The notes beneath the pieces were generated by a model, which saw only the letters and a program-made list of their open reading frames with translations, had not been told where the DNA came from and ran no database searches. This document shows, in pieces, positions 1 to 10,090 of a stretch of DNA of 64,000 nt. Positions within the stretch are counted from its first letter, which is position 1. Every line of letters begins with the position of its first letter. Where the stretch lies: NCBI GenBank assembly GCA_028698335.1, contig JAQVDP010000019.1, positions 1-64,000 on the forward strand. The letters run 5' to 3'. The translations under genes and the position numbers were made by a program. Source of the DNA: Nevskiales bacterium (GTDB taxonomy: Bacteria; Pseudomonadota; Gammaproteobacteria; Nevskiales; Nevskiaceae).

Positions 1-2
1 AC

Positions 3-113
3 TGCCCGGCGCGCCTTCTCATCGTGGACCGGAGCATCTGCTCCACCAAGAGTCCGGATACATTAGCGCAAGCCTCTACTGCCATCTCCCAGACCTTGCA
101 CAAGGTCGGCTGA
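3..113 (+). CDS. possible 3' end of an unidentified gene (partial)
   Basis: One forward frame is open from the window edge to a TGA at 111-113 and gives 36 residues ending in TAISQTLHKVG. The composition is compatible with a genuine C-terminus, but a second forward frame is also open over the same stretch, so this is only a candidate. I do not recognise the family, and the upstream part lies outside the window. Confidence 0.25.
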   Translation, partial: CPARLLIVDRSICSTKSPDTLAQASTAISQTLHKVG

Positions 114-239
114 CCATACATTTTGTTTGAACAGGGTCGTGGATTCGGGCCCACGTGCCGGACAGCGCCTTGTGGATAGGTGCCTGCCTGCGCGCCTGCG
201 CGGCGGTATAGAATTGCGCCAGTTTCCCCACGTCTTTAA
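114..239. promoter_or_regulatory. upstream region of the DUF1820 gene with a -10-like box
   Basis: No gene is seen here. TATAGAAT at 207-214 resembles a sigma-70 -10 element and would start transcription near 220, about 20 bases before the ATG. No convincing -35 hexamer lies at the usual spacing. Confidence 0.35.
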
Positions 240-584
240 ATGCCCATGGCCGCGAAGCAGCGACTCTACCGTGTCTCGTTCATGAACCAGGGTCAGGTGT
301 ACGAGGTATATGCCCGGGAGGTCAGCCACGGCGGCATGCTGGGGTTCGTCGAGGTCGCCAAACTGGTCTTCGGCGAGAAGACCACCGTCGTCGTCGACAC
401 CAGCGAGGAAAAGCTGAAGGACGAATTCGCCGGGGTCGAGCGCTTCTACGTGCCGGTGCATGCGGTGATCCGGATCGACGAGGTCAGCAAGCAGGGCCCG
501 GCCCGCATCGTCGGCGGAGCGGACACCGGATCCAAGGTCACGCCGTTTCCGATGTACGGGTTCGGCGGAGACGCCAAGAAGTGA
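240..584 (+). CDS. DUF1820 family protein
   Basis: A 114-residue soluble protein with no signal peptide or membrane segment. The opening YRVSFMNQGQVYEVYARE, the middle GMLGFVEVAKLVFGE and the closing FPMYGFGGD match my memory of the small gammaproteobacterial DUF1820 family, whose biochemical function is not known. A second ATG at 246 would give 112 residues and is equally plausible, since neither start has a clear Shine-Dalgarno sequence. It is followed 37 bases later by the MBL hydrolase gene on the same strand and could be co-transcribed with it. Confidence 0.75.
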   Translation: MPMAAKQRLYRVSFMNQGQVYEVYAREVSHGGMLGFVEVAKLVFGEKTTVVVDTSEEKLKDEFAGVERFYVPVHAVIRIDEVSKQGPARIVGGADTGSKVTPFPMYGFGGDAKK

Positions 585-621
585 ACCATTCGCCGTTTCT
601 CCGGACTCACGGGCCGCGCTG

Positions 622-1386
622 ATGCGGTTTGCCGTACTGGGATCGGGCTCAAAGGGCAATGCCACACTGATCGAGAGTCACGGCACGCGAGTGCTGGTGG
701 ACTGCGGATTCACGCTGGCGGACACCGAGCAGCGACTGGCGCGGCTGGGCGTGGAGCCGGCGGCGCTGGACGCGATCCTGGTGACGCACGAGCACGGCGA
801 CCACCTGAGCGGGGTCGGGCGTCTGGCCCGTCGACACCGTGTACCGGTGTGGATGACCCATGGCACCTATGCGGTCTGGAGGGACCGCGACGTCCCGCAC
901 TGTCTGCGCTTCAGCCCGCATCAGCCGTTTCGGATCGGGGCGCTGGAGATCCAGCCCTATCCGGTGCCGCACGACGCGCGGGAGCCCTGCCAGTACGTCG
1001 TCGCCGCAGCCGCGGGGCGGCTCGGCATCCTGTCGGATGCGGGGCATATCACGGTGCATATGCGGGACATCCTGTCGGGCTGCGACGCCCTGATGCTCGA
1101 ATGCAACCATGATCCGGAGATGCTGGAATCGGGGCCCTATCCACCTGCGCTGAAACGCCGCGTCGGCGGGGTCAGCGGCCATTTGTCGAACGCGCAGGCG
1201 GCACAGTTGCTGCGCCACTGCGAGCCGGCGCGTCTGCAGCACCTCGTCCTGACCCATCTGTCGGAGTCGAACAACACTCCGCAACTGGCGCGGGCGGCGA
1301 TCGATCCGTTCATGGACGGTGCGACCGACCGCGTGGTGTGCGCCGACCAGACCGCGGGAATGGACTGGCGCGAGCTCGTCGCCTGA
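622..1386 (+). CDS. MBL-fold metallo-hydrolase (YycJ/WalJ-like)
   Basis: 254 residues, the usual size for the single-domain cytoplasmic metallo-beta-lactamase family that includes YycJ. The start [18 protein letters not shown] is typical of this subgroup. The metal site is visible as THEHGDH (His56, His58, Asp60, His61), with further ligands in the SDAGH, ECNHD and GHLSN segments and a late THLSE. Members are predicted phosphodiesterases or nucleases, but the substrate cannot be read from sequence. It lies between the DUF1820 gene and purL, 97 bases upstream of purL. Confidence 0.85.
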   Translation: MRFAVLGSGSKGNATLIESHGTRVLVDCGFTLADTEQRLARLGVEPAALDAILVTHEHGDHLSGVGRLARRHRVPVWMTHGTYAVWRDRDVPHCLRFSPHQPFRIGALEIQPYPVPHDAREPCQYVVAAAAGRLGILSDAGHITVHMRDILSGCDALMLECNHDPEMLESGPYPPALKRRVGGVSGHLSNAQAAQLLRHCEPARLQHLVLTHLSESNNTPQLARAAIDPFMDGATDRVVCADQTAGMDWRELVA

Positions 1387-1483
1387 GGGGGCTCACGCGC
1401 GGGCGCCGACGTGCGAAAATACGCGCTTGTCACGATCCGATCCCGCCTCGAGTCCACGGGCGGTCGCTATATCAAGGAAACCC

Positions 1484-4400
1484 ATGGCCCTGACGATTCT
1501 GCCCGGCGCAGAGAGCCTGTCCGCCTTTCGTCTGACCCGCCTGTTGCAACAGCTGCGTCAGCATGCCCCGGCCGTGACGGCGGTGGACGTCCGCGATCTC
1601 TACCTGATCGACGGCGACGCGGTCGAGCCGGCCGCGCTGCGGCGCCTGCTCGGCGACGGGCCCGAATCGATCGAGCCAGCGGATCTGGTGCTGTACGTGG
1701 TGCCGCGCATCGGCACGATGTCGCCGTGGTCGAGCAAGGCGACCGATATCGCACGCGTGTGCGGGCTCGATGGCGTGCAGCGGATCGAGCGCGGGCGGGT
1801 ATACCGGCTCAGCGGCGTCCGCGAGCTGCCAGAATCGGTGCTGGGCGATCTGCACGACCCGATGATGGAGTCGGTGCTGACCGATGCCGACGCGCTGCAT
1901 TTCGTGTTCGACCACCAGGCCCGGCGTCCGCTGCGCCGTGTCGATGTGCTCGGCGGCGGTGCGCCCGCGCTGCGCCAGGCCAATGCCGATTGGGGCCTGG
2001 CGCTGTCCGACGAGGAAATCGACTATCTGGTCGACCATTACCGCGCGGCCGGCCGTGACCCGACCGACGCGGAGCTGATGATGTTCGCGCAGGTCAACAG
2101 CGAACATTGCCGGCACAAGATCTTCAACGCCGAATTCACCGTCGACGGTGAGACCCAGCCGCATTCGCTGTTCGAGATGATCCGGATGACGCATGCCGCG
2201 TCGCCACAGGGCGTGCTGTCGGCCTACAAGGACAACGCCGCGGTGATTGAGGGACCGCAGGCGCAGCGCTGGTTTGCCGACGCCGACCGCGTCTGGCGGG
2301 CCCAGGACGAGCCGGTCCACATCCTGATGAAGGTCGAGACCCACAACCATCCGACCGGCATCTCGCCGCATCCGGGCGCGGCGACCGGCGCCGGCGGCGA
2401 AATCCGCGACGAGGCGGCGACCGGCCGCGGTGGCAAACCGAAGGCGGGACTGTGCGGTTTCTCGGTCTCGAATCTGCGGATCCCGGGCTTCGAACAGCCC
2501 TGGGAGACGATGCCCGATCTGCTGGCGCAGGGCCGCCCCGAGCGCATGGCGTCGGCGCTGTCGATCATGCTCGAAGGACCGATCGGCGCGGCGGCGTACA
2601 ACAACGAGTTCGGCCGTCCCAATCTCAACGGCTACTTCCGGACCTTCGAGCAGGTGACCGCCGACGGCCGCAATCGCGGCTATCACAAGCCGATCATGAT
2701 CGCCGGCGGCTACGGCAGCATCCGCGCCGGTCACGTCGAGAAGCTGGAGGTCGTCGACGGTGCGCGCCTGGTCGTGCTCGGCGGCCCGGCGATGCTGATC
2801 GGTCTGGGCGGCGGCGCGGCGTCGTCGATGGCGACCGGCGCGAGCACCGCCGAACTCGACTTCGCATCGGTGCAGCGCGCGAATCCCGAACTCGAGCGGC
2901 GTTGCCAGGGCGTCGTCGATGCCTGCTGGGCCCTGGGTGACGACAATCCGATCCTGTCGATCCACGACGTCGGCGCCGGCGGGATCTCCAATGCGCTGCC
3001 GGAGCTGGTCGACAGCGACGATCGCGGCGGACGCTTCCAGCTGCGCGACGTGCAGTCGGCCGACCCGGCGTTGTCGCCGATGGAGATCTGGTGCAACGAG
3101 TCGCAGGAGCGCTACGTGCTGGCGATCGCCCCGGGCGACCTGCCGCGCTTCGACGCGATGTGCGCGCGTGAGCGCTGCCCGTATGCGGTGGTCGGGACGG
3201 CGACCGCCGAACGGACATTGCTGGTCGAGGATGCCCTCGACGGCACCGAGCCGGTCAACATTCCGATGCAGGTCCTGCTCGGCAAGCCGCCGCGGATGCA
3301 ACGCAACACCCGGCGCCAGCCGAGCGCGTTCCCGTCACTGTCGACGGACCGCATCGATCTGGCCGAGGCTGTGCAACGCGTGCTGGCACTGCCGGCGGTC
3401 GCGTCCAAGTCGTTCCTGATCACGATCGGCGATCGCAGCGTCGGCGGGCTGACCGTCCGCGACCAGTTCGTCGGGCCGTGGCAGGTGCCGGTGGCCGATT
3501 GCGCGGTGACCGCCAGCGGCTTCGACGCCACCACCGGCGAGGCGATGGCCATGGGCGAACGCACGCCGCTGGCGCTGGTCGATGCGCCGGCATCCGGGCG
3601 CATGGCGGTTGCCGAGGCGGTGCTCAACATTGCCGCGGCGCCGATCGACAGGCTGTCCGACGTGCGGCTGTCGGCCAACTGGATGGCTGCCTGCGGCCAG
3701 GGCGATGAGGACGCGCGCCTGTTCGATACGGTGCGCGCAGTCGGTGCCGAACTGTGCCCGCAGCTCGGTATCGCGATTCCGGTCGGCAAGGATTCGTTGT
3801 CGATGAAGAGCGTGTGGACGCAGGGCGACCAGCCGCAGGCGCAGACCGCGCCGCTGTCCCTGATCGTCTCGGCGTTTGCGCCGGTCAGCGACGTGCGTCG
3901 CAGTCTGACTCCGCAGTTGCGCCTCGATGCGGGCGAGACGCGCCTGATCCTGATCGATCTCGGGCGTGGTCGTGCGCGCCTGGGCGGTTCGGCGCTGGCC
4001 CAGGTCTATGCGCAGAGCGGCGACGTCGCTCCCGATCTGGATCGTCCCGCCGATCTGGTCCAGGCGTTCGGACTGATCCAGCGCCTCAACGCCGAGGGGC
4101 AGATGCTGGCCTACCACGATCGCAGCGATGGCGGCCTGTTCGTGACCGTGGCCGAGATGGCTTTCGCCGGGCATTGCGGTGTCGATCTGGACGTCGCCGC
4201 GCTGGGGAGCGATGCGGTGGCCGCGCTGTTCAACGAGGAACTCGGCGTTGTCCTGCAGGTGCGTGCCGAAGCGGTCGCCGGCGTGCTGGCGGCCTGCACG
4301 GACGCCGGGCTGGCGGCGCACGACATCGGGGCGCCGACGGCCGCGCCCGAACTGCACGTGCGCGCCGCTGCGCAGACGTTGTTCACGGCGCCGGTGCGCG

Positions 4401-5341
4401 AGCTGCACAAGCGCTGGGCGCGGACCAGCTACGAGATCGCGGCACTGCGCGACGATCCGGACTGCGCACGCGAGGAATTCGAGGCGGTCGGTGTGGAGGA
4501 CGATGCCGGACTGACCGTGGCACTGAGCTTCGAGCCGTCGGTGGCGCCGAGCGCGCATGTCGCGGCGCGGCCGAAGGTGGCGATCCTGCGCGAGCAGGGG
4601 GTCAACAGCCATTACGAGATGGCCTATGCCTTCGACGCCGCCGGATTCGAGGCGGTCGACGTGCACATGACCGATATTCTCGACCGTCGCATGCGGCTGA
4701 CCGACTTCGCCGGCCTGGTCGCCTGCGGCGGGTTCTCCTACGGTGATGTGCTCGGTGCCGGCCGTGGCTGGGCCAGCACGATCCAGTTCAACGACCATGC
4801 GCGGGCCGAGTTCGCGGCATTTCTCGGTCATCCGGAGCGGTTCGCGCTGGGGGTGTGCAACGGGTGTCAGATGTTCGCCGCGCTCAAGGCGCTGGTCCCC
4901 GGCGCGGAGGCCTGGCCGGCGTTCCGACGCAATCGCAGCGAGCAGTTCGAGGCGCGCTGGTCGCAGGTCGAGATTCTCGAGTCGAAGTCGCTGTTCTTCC
5001 GGGGCATGGCCGGCAGTCGCCTGCCGATCGCGGTCGCCCATGGCGAGGGGCGGGCGGTGTTCGACTCCGATGCCGAGCTGGACGCGCTGCGCAGCGGCGA
5101 ACAGTTGGCGATGCGCTATGTCGACGCCTCGGGGCAGCCGGCTGTCCGCTATCCGGCCAATCCGAACGGGTCGCCGGCGGGCATCACCTCGGTGTGCAAT
5201 GCGGACGGCCGCGTCACCATTCTGATGCCGCACCCGGAGCGGACGGTTCACGGCGTGACCGGATCCTGGTGGCCGCAGCGCGACGCCGCCAAGACGCCGT
5301 GGTTCGAGATGTTCGTCAACGCCCGGCGCTGGGTCGGCTGA
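1484..5341 (+). CDS. purL: phosphoribosylformylglycinamidine synthase (FGAM synthase)
   Basis: A 1285-residue single-chain enzyme of the large proteobacterial type (E. coli PurL is about 1295 residues). It converts FGAR, glutamine and ATP to FGAM in the fourth step of de novo purine synthesis. Visible parts are the N-terminal region, the synthase core with [11 protein letters not shown] and [13 protein letters not shown], and a C-terminal class I glutamine amidotransferase whose nucleophile lies in GVCNGCQMF, with HPER near the end. The ATG at 1484 was chosen because AAGGAAA sits just upstream and the protein then begins like the family. The frame stays open upstream to 1319, but that extension looks non-coding. 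Transcription converges on mlaA, with a palindromic element between them. Confidence 0.97.
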   Translation: MALTILPGAESLSAFRLTRLLQQLRQHAPAVTAVDVRDLYLIDGDAVEPAALRRLLGDGPESIEPADLVLYVVPRIGTMSPWSSKATDIARVCGLDGVQRIERGRVYRLSGVRELPESVLGDLHDPMMESVLTDADALHFVFDHQARRPLRRVDVLGGGAPALRQANADWGLALSDEEIDYLVDHYRAAGRDPTDAELMMFAQVNSEHCRHKIFNAEFTVDGETQPHSLFEMIRMTHAASPQGVLSAYKDNAAVIEGPQAQRWFADADRVWRAQDEPVHILMKVETHNHPTGISPHPGAATGAGGEIRDEAATGRGGKPKAGLCGFSVSNLRIPGFEQPWETMPDLLAQGRPERMASALSIMLEGPIGAAAYNNEFGRPNLNGYFRTFEQVTADGRNRGYHKPIMIAGGYGSIRAGHVEKLEVVDGARLVVLGGPAMLIGLGGGAASSMATGASTAELDFASVQRANPELERRCQGVVDACWALGDDNPILSIHDVGAGGISNALPELVDSDDRGGRFQLRDVQSADPALSPMEIWCNESQERYVLAIAPGDLPRFDAMCARERCPYAVVGTATAERTLLVEDALDGTEPVNIPMQVLLGKPPRMQRNTRRQPSAFPSLSTDRIDLAEAVQRVLALPAVASKSFLITIGDRSVGGLTVRDQFVGPWQVPVADCAVTASGFDATTGEAMAMGERTPLALVDAPASGRMAVAEAVLNIAAAPIDRLSDVRLSANWMAACGQGDEDARLFDTVRAVGAELCPQLGIAIPVGKDSLSMKSVWTQGDQPQAQTAPLSLIVSAFAPVSDVRRSLTPQLRLDAGETRLILIDLGRGRARLGGSALAQVYAQSGDVAPDLDRPADLVQAFGLIQRLNAEGQMLAYHDRSDGGLFVTVAEMAFAGHCGVDLDVAALGSDAVAALFNEELGVVLQVRAEAVAGVLAACTDAGLAAHDIGAPTAAPELHVRAAAQTLFTAPVRELHKRWARTSYEIAALRDDPDCAREEFEAVGVEDDAGLTVALSFEPSVAPSAHVAARPKVAILREQGVNSHYEMAYAFDAAGFEAVDVHMTDILDRRMRLTDFAGLVACGGFSYGDVLGAGRGWASTIQFNDHARAEFAAFLGHPERFALGVCNGCQMFAALKALVPGAEAWPAFRRNRSEQFEARWSQVEILESKSLFFRGMAGSRLPIAVAHGEGRAVFDSDAELDALRSGEQLAMRYVDASGQPAVRYPANPNGSPAGITSVCNADGRVTILMPHPERTVHGVTGSWWPQRDAAKTPWFEMFVNARRWVG

Positions 5342-5371
5342 GCCCTGGAGTCCGCGCCCCGCGGCGGTCTC

Positions 5372-5454
5372 CGGCTAGGGCCTGTGAACGCTATGGGCGA
5401 TTGCAGCGATTGCCATCGTGTTAGCAGGCCCTGACGGGCCGGGGGGTCTAGCCG
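5372..5454. repeat. short palindromic element, minimal copy of the 22519-22793 element
   Basis: TAGGGCCTGTGAACGCTATGG on the left (from 5376) is an imperfect inverted match to the block ending at 5432, CCATCGTGTTAGCAGGCCCT. An outer CGGCTAG/CTAGCCG pair (5372-5378 and 5448-5454) extends the symmetry. Both arms match the outer arms of the element at 22519-22793, but the roughly 200 bases of internal structure are absent, so this is an arm-to-arm short form. It lies in the convergent gap between purL and mlaA, where the hairpin could also act as a bidirectional transcription barrier; there is no T-tract. Confidence 0.7.
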
Positions 5455-5497
5455 CACAGGGGCGGTCCGGCGTCAGCGCCGGTCTGCCCGCAACGCT

Positions 5498-6229
5498 TCA
5501 CTCCGGAAGCGGCGGTTCGAGCAGTTCCAGCGGCGGGTTGCCGTCATAGACCAGGTTCAGTCGTCGCTGCAGGTAGGCGGTTCTGACGAACACGTAGGGG
5601 TCGAACTGCTGCTCGAGGACCGAGTCCAGGTCCAGCACCTTCGAGCGGGTGTCGACGATGTCGACGCCGGCGAGGACGACGCGGTCGAACTCCTCGACGG
5701 AGTCGGTGTACTGCAGGATCTCGGTCCAGTTGTCGCCGAAGCGGCCGACCAGATCACGATTGGTGTACGGGCCCAGCAGCGGCAGCATCAGATACCAGCC
5801 TTCGCCGACACCCCAGCGACCGAGCGTCTGGCCCAGATCCTCGTTGTGCTTGGTCAGGCCGATCTTGGACGCCGGATCGAGCAGGCCGGCGATGCCGTAG
5901 GTGCTGTTGATCGCGAAGCGGCCGGTGTCACGCGCGGCCTGGACCAGCTTGCCCTGCAGCAGGTCGTTGACGATGACCGTGGGATACAGAAGGTTGTCGA
6001 TGAAGTTGGAAATGCCGGTCCGGACCGGGCTCGGCACCACCGCCACGTACGCTTTCGCCGCAGGCTTGAGGACGTAGTGATCGGCCTTGATGTTGAAGGT
6101 GTAGATCGGGCGGTTGATCGGCTCGAGCGGATCGAGCGGTTCGTACGGCGAATTGTGGGCGCAGCCCGCCGCGCCCGCGACGGCCAGCACGGCAGCAAGA
6201 TGGCGCAGCAGGGAAGCGGCGCGGCTCAT
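5498..6229 (-). CDS. mlaA: MlaA/VacJ-family outer-membrane lipoprotein
   Basis: 243 residues. A short N-terminal hydrophobic segment ends in a lipobox-like AAGC with Cys23 as the likely lipidated residue. The mature part opens with DPLEPINRPIYTFN and contains NFIDNLLYPTVIVNDLLQGK and GPYTNRDLVG, characteristic of MlaA. This protein sits in the outer membrane and draws phospholipid from the outer leaflet for return to the inner membrane. It begins 2 bases after mlaB and is the last gene of the Mla block. In many enterobacteria mlaA is unlinked, so linkage to mlaFEDCB is a feature of this lineage. Confidence 0.95.
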   Translation of the reverse strand: MSRAASLLRHLAAVLAVAGAAGCAHNSPYEPLDPLEPINRPIYTFNIKADHYVLKPAAKAYVAVVPSPVRTGISNFIDNLLYPTVIVNDLLQGKLVQAARDTGRFAINSTYGIAGLLDPASKIGLTKHNEDLGQTLGRWGVGEGWYLMLPLLGPYTNRDLVGRFGDNWTEILQYTDSVEEFDRVVLAGVDIVDTRSKVLDLDSVLEQQFDPYVFVRTAYLQRRLNLVYDGNPPLELLEPPLPE

Positions 6230-6231
6230 GC

Positions 6232-6495
6232 TCAGGGGCTCCCGCCGGGGGCGAAGATCGGGTCGAGGCCGAAGAACGTCAGCAGGCCCCGCAGCTGTTC
6301 GGGCGGTTCGATCAGCTCGACCCGGCGGCCCTGCCGCCGCGCGCGGCGCTCGAGTTCAAGCAGCAGGGCGACGCCGGCGCTGTCGACCTGGGCGATGTCG
6401 CTCAGATCGATGCGTCCGTCACCCGACAGGGCGTCGGCCCGCGCGAGCATTTCGGCAGCGCGCCGGAAGGTCAGGGCATCGGCTTCGAGCTTCAC
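6232..6495 (-). CDS. mlaB: STAS-domain protein MlaB
   Basis: 87 residues forming one STAS domain, the cytoplasmic partner that stabilises the MlaFE transporter. The segment RIDLSDIAQVDSAGVALLLE contains the DSAG motif with the serine typical of STAS proteins. Its start overlaps the mlaC stop by four bases, indicating translational coupling, and mlaA follows 2 bases downstream. Identification rests on the domain and on position in a complete mla operon, because small STAS proteins are poorly conserved. Confidence 0.88.
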   Translation of the reverse strand: MKLEADALTFRRAAEMLARADALSGDGRIDLSDIAQVDSAGVALLLELERRARRQGRRVELIEPPEQLRGLLTFFGLDPIFAPGGSP

Positions 6496-7145
6496 GGCGT
6501 GTCGGTCTTGTCGGCCTCGGCGTCCGGTGACTTGGCTTCTGCGATCAGCTGGCCCTCGTTCAGGCGCTTGATCACGTCCTCGATGCCGGCGCGCTTGATC
6601 TCCGAGTCCATCTGCGTGCGGTAGTTCAGGACCAGCGACAGGTTTTCGGCCTTGATGTCCCAGATCTTCCAGTTGCCGTCGGTCTGGCGCATCGAGAACG
6701 TCATCGGAATCGGCGGCTTGCCGTTGTTGCGCTCCAGCGTGATGTCGACGTTGGCGCGCTTGCCGTCGATGCGGGCCGGTTTGACGTCGATGTCGACGCT
6801 GTCGTAGTACTCGAGCAGCTTGTCCGCGTAAGTGTGGATCAGCATGTCCTTGAACGCGGTCTCGAACTGCTGCACCTGCTCGTCGGTGGCGTCCTTGAGG
6901 TGACGGCCGAGGATGACCTTGCCGACATAGGTGGTATCGAAGATCGGAACGATCTTCTGCTCGACCATCGCGTACAGGGCATCCTTGTCGTTCTGGTAGG
7001 TCTCGACATTGTCCGCGATGTCCTGGCGGACCTCGGTCGTCGAGGTCTTGATGATCTCGGACGGCGTCAGCGGCTCCGCATGCGCCGTAAGGGCCATCAC
7101 GGCGAGGGTGGCCGCTGCGCCCAGTTTGCTCAGTGTCCGCATCAT
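6492..7145 (-). CDS. mlaC: periplasmic phospholipid-binding protein MlaC
   Basis: 217 residues with a signal peptide ending near ALTAHA, placing it in the periplasm. The mature protein is of the Tol-Tol-Ttg2 (MlaC) family: FDTTYVGKVILGRHLKDATDEQ and the late IWDIKAENLSLVLNYR are recognisable. It shuttles phospholipid between MlaA at the outer membrane and MlaD at the inner membrane. The C-terminal tail is rich in acidic and Ala residues (AKSPDAEADKTDTP) and is probably disordered. It lies 20 bases after mlaD and overlaps mlaB. Confidence 0.95.
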   Translation of the reverse strand: MMRTLSKLGAAATLAVMALTAHAEPLTPSEIIKTSTTEVRQDIADNVETYQNDKDALYAMVEQKIVPIFDTTYVGKVILGRHLKDATDEQVQQFETAFKDMLIHTYADKLLEYYDSVDIDVKPARIDGKRANVDITLERNNGKPPIPMTFSMRQTDGNWKIWDIKAENLSLVLNYRTQMDSEIKRAGIEDVIKRLNEGQLIAEAKSPDAEADKTDTP

Positions 7146-7165
7146 GTCTTGGCTCCTTCGGCGCT

Positions 7166-7693
7166 TCAGGGTTGCGCCTTTTGCTGTTCCAGCGAGTTCG
7201 CGAGCTTGCCGATCGCGTCCGCCAGTTTGTCGTCTTCCCCGCCGGTCTGCGACGACAGGAACTGACCGATCAGGTTTTCCAGAACGATCGCACCCTGCGT
7301 CAGCATCAGTTCGCTGCCGTCAGCCAGGTATTCGTCCAGTCCACCCGGCTCCAGTCCGATGTACTGATCGCCGAGCAGGCCGGCAGTGAGAATCTTTGCG
7401 CTCGAATCCTCCGGAATCTTGTCGTAACTCGACGCGATGTCAATCTTGACGACCGCCTCGAACGAGGCCGGATCGATCTGGATCGAACGGACCCGCCCGA
7501 TCTTGACGCCGGCCATGGTCACGGCGGCCCCGGTCTTGAGTCCGCCGATGTTGGCGAACTTCGCGGTGACCGAATACGTGTCGCCGCCACCGTAGGAATC
7601 GAGGCTGGCGACGCGGAAGGTCAGAACGAACACCGCCGCCACGCCCAGACAGACGAAGAAGCCGACCAAAATCTCGAGAGCTTTCGATTGCAT
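7166..7693 (-). CDS. mlaD: MCE-domain lipid transporter subunit MlaD
   Basis: 175 residues. A single N-terminal membrane helix (about residues 7-27, LVGFFVCLGVAAVFVLTF) anchors one MCE domain, recognisable from FANIGGLKTGAAVTMAGVKIGRV and ILTAGLLGDQYIGLEPGG. MlaD forms the hexameric periplasmic ring on MlaFEB and passes phospholipid to or from MlaC. The C-terminal helix (DDKLADAIGKLANSLEQQ) is amphipathic and agrees with the family. It lies 32 bases after mlaE. Confidence 0.96.
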   Translation of the reverse strand: MQSKALEILVGFFVCLGVAAVFVLTFRVASLDSYGGGDTYSVTAKFANIGGLKTGAAVTMAGVKIGRVRSIQIDPASFEAVVKIDIASSYDKIPEDSSAKILTAGLLGDQYIGLEPGGLDEYLADGSELMLTQGAIVLENLIGQFLSSQTGGEDDKLADAIGKLANSLEQQKAQP

Positions 7694-7725
7694 GTTGTCG
7701 TGTACCTAGATTCGATGGGCGGCAA

Positions 7726-8493
7726 TTAACGGAACATGAATGCGGTCAGGACGAAATCCAGCGCCAGGATGCTCAGCGACGAGACGACGACGGTCGACGT
7801 CGTCGCGGTCGACACGCCCTCCGACGTCGGCGGCGCATGGTAGCCCTGGTACATCGCGATCCAGTTGATCACCGCGCCGAACACCGCGGACTTGATGAAG
7901 CACTGCCGCAGGTCGGTGAGGTCGACGTTGGCATGGATCTGGGACCAGTAGGTCCCGGTGTCGCCGCCCAGCAGATCGACCGCGATCAGGTGGCCGCCGG
8001 CGACGCCGATGGCCATGACCGAGAAGATCGCCGTCAGCAGCGGCAGCGAGATCACGCCGGCGATGAAGCGGGGCGCGACGACGCGGCGCATCGGATCGAC
8101 GGCCATCATCTCCATCGCCGACAGCTGGTCGGTCGCGCGCATCAGGCCGATTTCGGCCGCCAGTGCGGAGCCGGCGCGTCCGGCGAACAGCAGCGCCGTG
8201 ACCACGGGGCCGAGTTCGCGGATGACCGCGAGCGCGACGATCACGCCGACCGCGTCCTCGGCGCCGAAACGGTCCAGTGTATTGGCCATCTGCAGTGCCA
8301 GGACCATGCCGATGAACATGCCCGAGATGACGATGATCACCAGCGACAGCACGCCGATCATGTAGAGCTGCCGCACGATGATCCGGGGGCGCAGCAATGC
8401 CGGTCCGATCGCCGACAGCACCCCGAGCAGGAAGAACTGGGCGCGGCCGAGCCCGGACAGGAAATTGGTCAGGACCAGACGGATGCCATTCAT
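7726..8493 (-). CDS. mlaE: ABC lipid transporter permease MlaE
   Basis: 255 residues with the hydrophobic MlaE permease fold. Recognisable blocks are GMFIGMVLALQMANTL, RELGPVVTALLFAGRAGSA, AAEIGLMRATDQLSAMEMM (the coupling region that contacts the ATPase) and FGAVINWIAMYQGY. It sits in the inner membrane with MlaF, MlaB and MlaD. The ATG overlaps the mlaF stop by four bases. Confidence 0.96.
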   Translation of the reverse strand: MNGIRLVLTNFLSGLGRAQFFLLGVLSAIGPALLRPRIIVRQLYMIGVLSLVIIVISGMFIGMVLALQMANTLDRFGAEDAVGVIVALAVIRELGPVVTALLFAGRAGSALAAEIGLMRATDQLSAMEMMAVDPMRRVVAPRFIAGVISLPLLTAIFSVMAIGVAGGHLIAVDLLGGDTGTYWSQIHANVDLTDLRQCFIKSAVFGAVINWIAMYQGYHAPPTSEGVSTATTSTVVVSSLSILALDFVLTAFMFR

Positions 8494-9311
8494 CGGGCGT
8501 CTCCCATCAGATCCTGCTCCAGCGGTGGGGCTTTGTAGTGAAACGGCACCGGTCCGTCCGGCCGGCCTTCGAGGAACTGGCGCACCAGCGCCGACTCGGA
8601 CCCGCGGATCTGGTCGGGCGTGCCGTGATCCAGCACCTTGCCCCCGGCGACGATGTAGGCATAGTCCGCAATCGACAGGACTTCCTCGACGTCGTGCGAA
8701 ACCACCACGCTGGTGATGCCGAGCGATGTGTTGAGCGAGCGGATCAGACGCATCAGGACGCCCATGCTGATCGGGTCCTGGCCCGTGAACGGCTCGTCGT
8801 ACATCACCATGTCCGGGTCGAGCGCGATCGCACGCGCCAGCGCCACGCGCCGCGACATCCCACCCGAAAGCTCCTCTGGATACAGATCCCGGGCCCCGCG
8901 CAGGCCGACGGCCTCCAGCTTCATCAGCACGATGTCGCGGATCAGCGCTTCGGCCAGTTTGGTGTGCTCGCGCAGCGGGTAGGCAACGTTGTCAAAGACC
9001 GTGAGGTCGGTCAGCAGCGCTCCGTTCTGGAACAGCATGCCCATGCGTTGCCGCATCCGGTACAGCGCCTTGCGGTTCTGCTGATGGACGTCGGCCCCGT
9101 CGAACAGGACCGTGCCGCCGGTGGGGCGCCACTGGCCGCCGATGATGCGCAGCAGCGTCGTCTTGCCGGTGCCGGAAGGGCCCATGATGGCCGTGACCTT
9201 GCCGCGCCGGATGTCGACGTCGACGCCGTCGTAGATCATCCGACTGCCATAGCCGAACCGCAGGTCGCGCACACTCACCAGCAGATCGGGGGTCTGTTCG
9301 TGACCGGTCAT
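8490..9311 (-). CDS. mlaF: ABC lipid transporter ATP-binding protein MlaF
   Basis: 273 residues. Walker A is GPSGTGKT (44-51), the signature is LSGGM (148-152) and Walker B ends in YDEP with Asp172 and Glu173, so the ATPase looks intact. GQDPISMGVLMRLI after Walker B is typical of MlaF. I placed the start at 9311 because the protein then begins as the family does. The frame is open for another 32 codons to 9407 but that stretch is unlike any ABC protein; there is no clear Shine-Dalgarno at 9311. The 97-base gap to lipB may hold an operon-internal promoter. Confidence 0.95.
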   Translation of the reverse strand: MTGHEQTPDLLVSVRDLRFGYGSRMIYDGVDVDIRRGKVTAIMGPSGTGKTTLLRIIGGQWRPTGGTVLFDGADVHQQNRKALYRMRQRMGMLFQNGALLTDLTVFDNVAYPLREHTKLAEALIRDIVLMKLEAVGLRGARDLYPEELSGGMSRRVALARAIALDPDMVMYDEPFTGQDPISMGVLMRLIRSLNTSLGITSVVVSHDVEEVLSIADYAYIVAGGKVLDHGTPDQIRGSESALVRQFLEGRPDGPVPFHYKAPPLEQDLMGDAR

Positions 9312-9408
9312 GGAGAAAAAGCCGTTGGCGCCCGGCGCCGTCAGGCGCCTGCTTCTTGTTGTGGAGCCCGCATTGTAGCGGACACGCCCGTGCCCGCGCG
9401 TGACCACG

Positions 9409-10083
9409 TCACGGATCGGCCCCGGCCGCGGCGGCAGACGTCGCGGCGGCGCCCAGCTGCGCCCTCAAATGGGGCAGCAGCGCCGTGGCGACCTGGTCGA
9501 CGTCCCGCGGGCCGCCGAGATCGGCGATCTGCGTCATCCGCAGGCCGGCGTATCCGCAGGGATTGATGCGGGAGAACGGCTCGAGATCCATGTCGACGTT
9601 GATCGACAGGCCGTGGTAGGTGCAGCCACGGCGCACGCGCAGGCCCAGCGAGGCGATCTTGGCGCGCGTGGCGCCGCTGCCCACGTAGACCCCCGGTGCG
9701 TCCCGGTCGCTGGCCGCTTCGATGCCGTACCCGCGCAACAGATCGATCGTGGCGTTCTCGATGCGTTCGACCAGGCTGCGGATGCCGTAACCCCGCCGGT
9801 GCAGGTTGAGCAGGAAGTAGACGACGAGCTGGCCGGGGCCGTGATAGGTCACCTGACCGCCGCGGTCGGATTGCACGACCGCGATGGCCCCTGGCGCGAG
9901 GACGTGCTCGGCCTTGCCGGCTTGCCCTTGCGTGTAGACCGGCGGGTGCTGCAACAGCCAGATCTCGTCAGGGGTGTCGGCATCGCGGGCGTCGGTGAAC
10001 GCGCGCATCCGCTCCATCGTCTCGGCATAAGGCTGCAGGCCGAGGTGGCGGATGTGCGGAGCGAAGGCCGGCTCCCCGGTCAC
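9409..10083 (-). CDS. lipB: octanoyltransferase LipB
   Basis: 224 residues. It transfers octanoyl from acyl carrier protein to the lipoyl domains of 2-oxoacid dehydrogenases, the first step of lipoate assembly. The [12 protein letters not shown] block (74-85) and the catalytic Lys142 (in AKIASLG) and Cys176 (in NPCGY) are present. It starts 7 bases after dacA. In many gammaproteobacteria the order is dacA, ybeD, lipB, lipA; here ybeD is absent between dacA and lipB, and mlaF follows in place of lipA. Confidence 0.96.
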   Translation of the reverse strand: MTGEPAFAPHIRHLGLQPYAETMERMRAFTDARDADTPDEIWLLQHPPVYTQGQAGKAEHVLAPGAIAVVQSDRGGQVTYHGPGQLVVYFLLNLHRRGYGIRSLVERIENATIDLLRGYGIEAASDRDAPGVYVGSGATRAKIASLGLRVRRGCTYHGLSINVDMDLEPFSRINPCGYAGLRMTQIADLGGPRDVDQVATALLPHLRAQLGAAATSAAAAGADP

Positions 10084-10090
10084 GCCGGCT

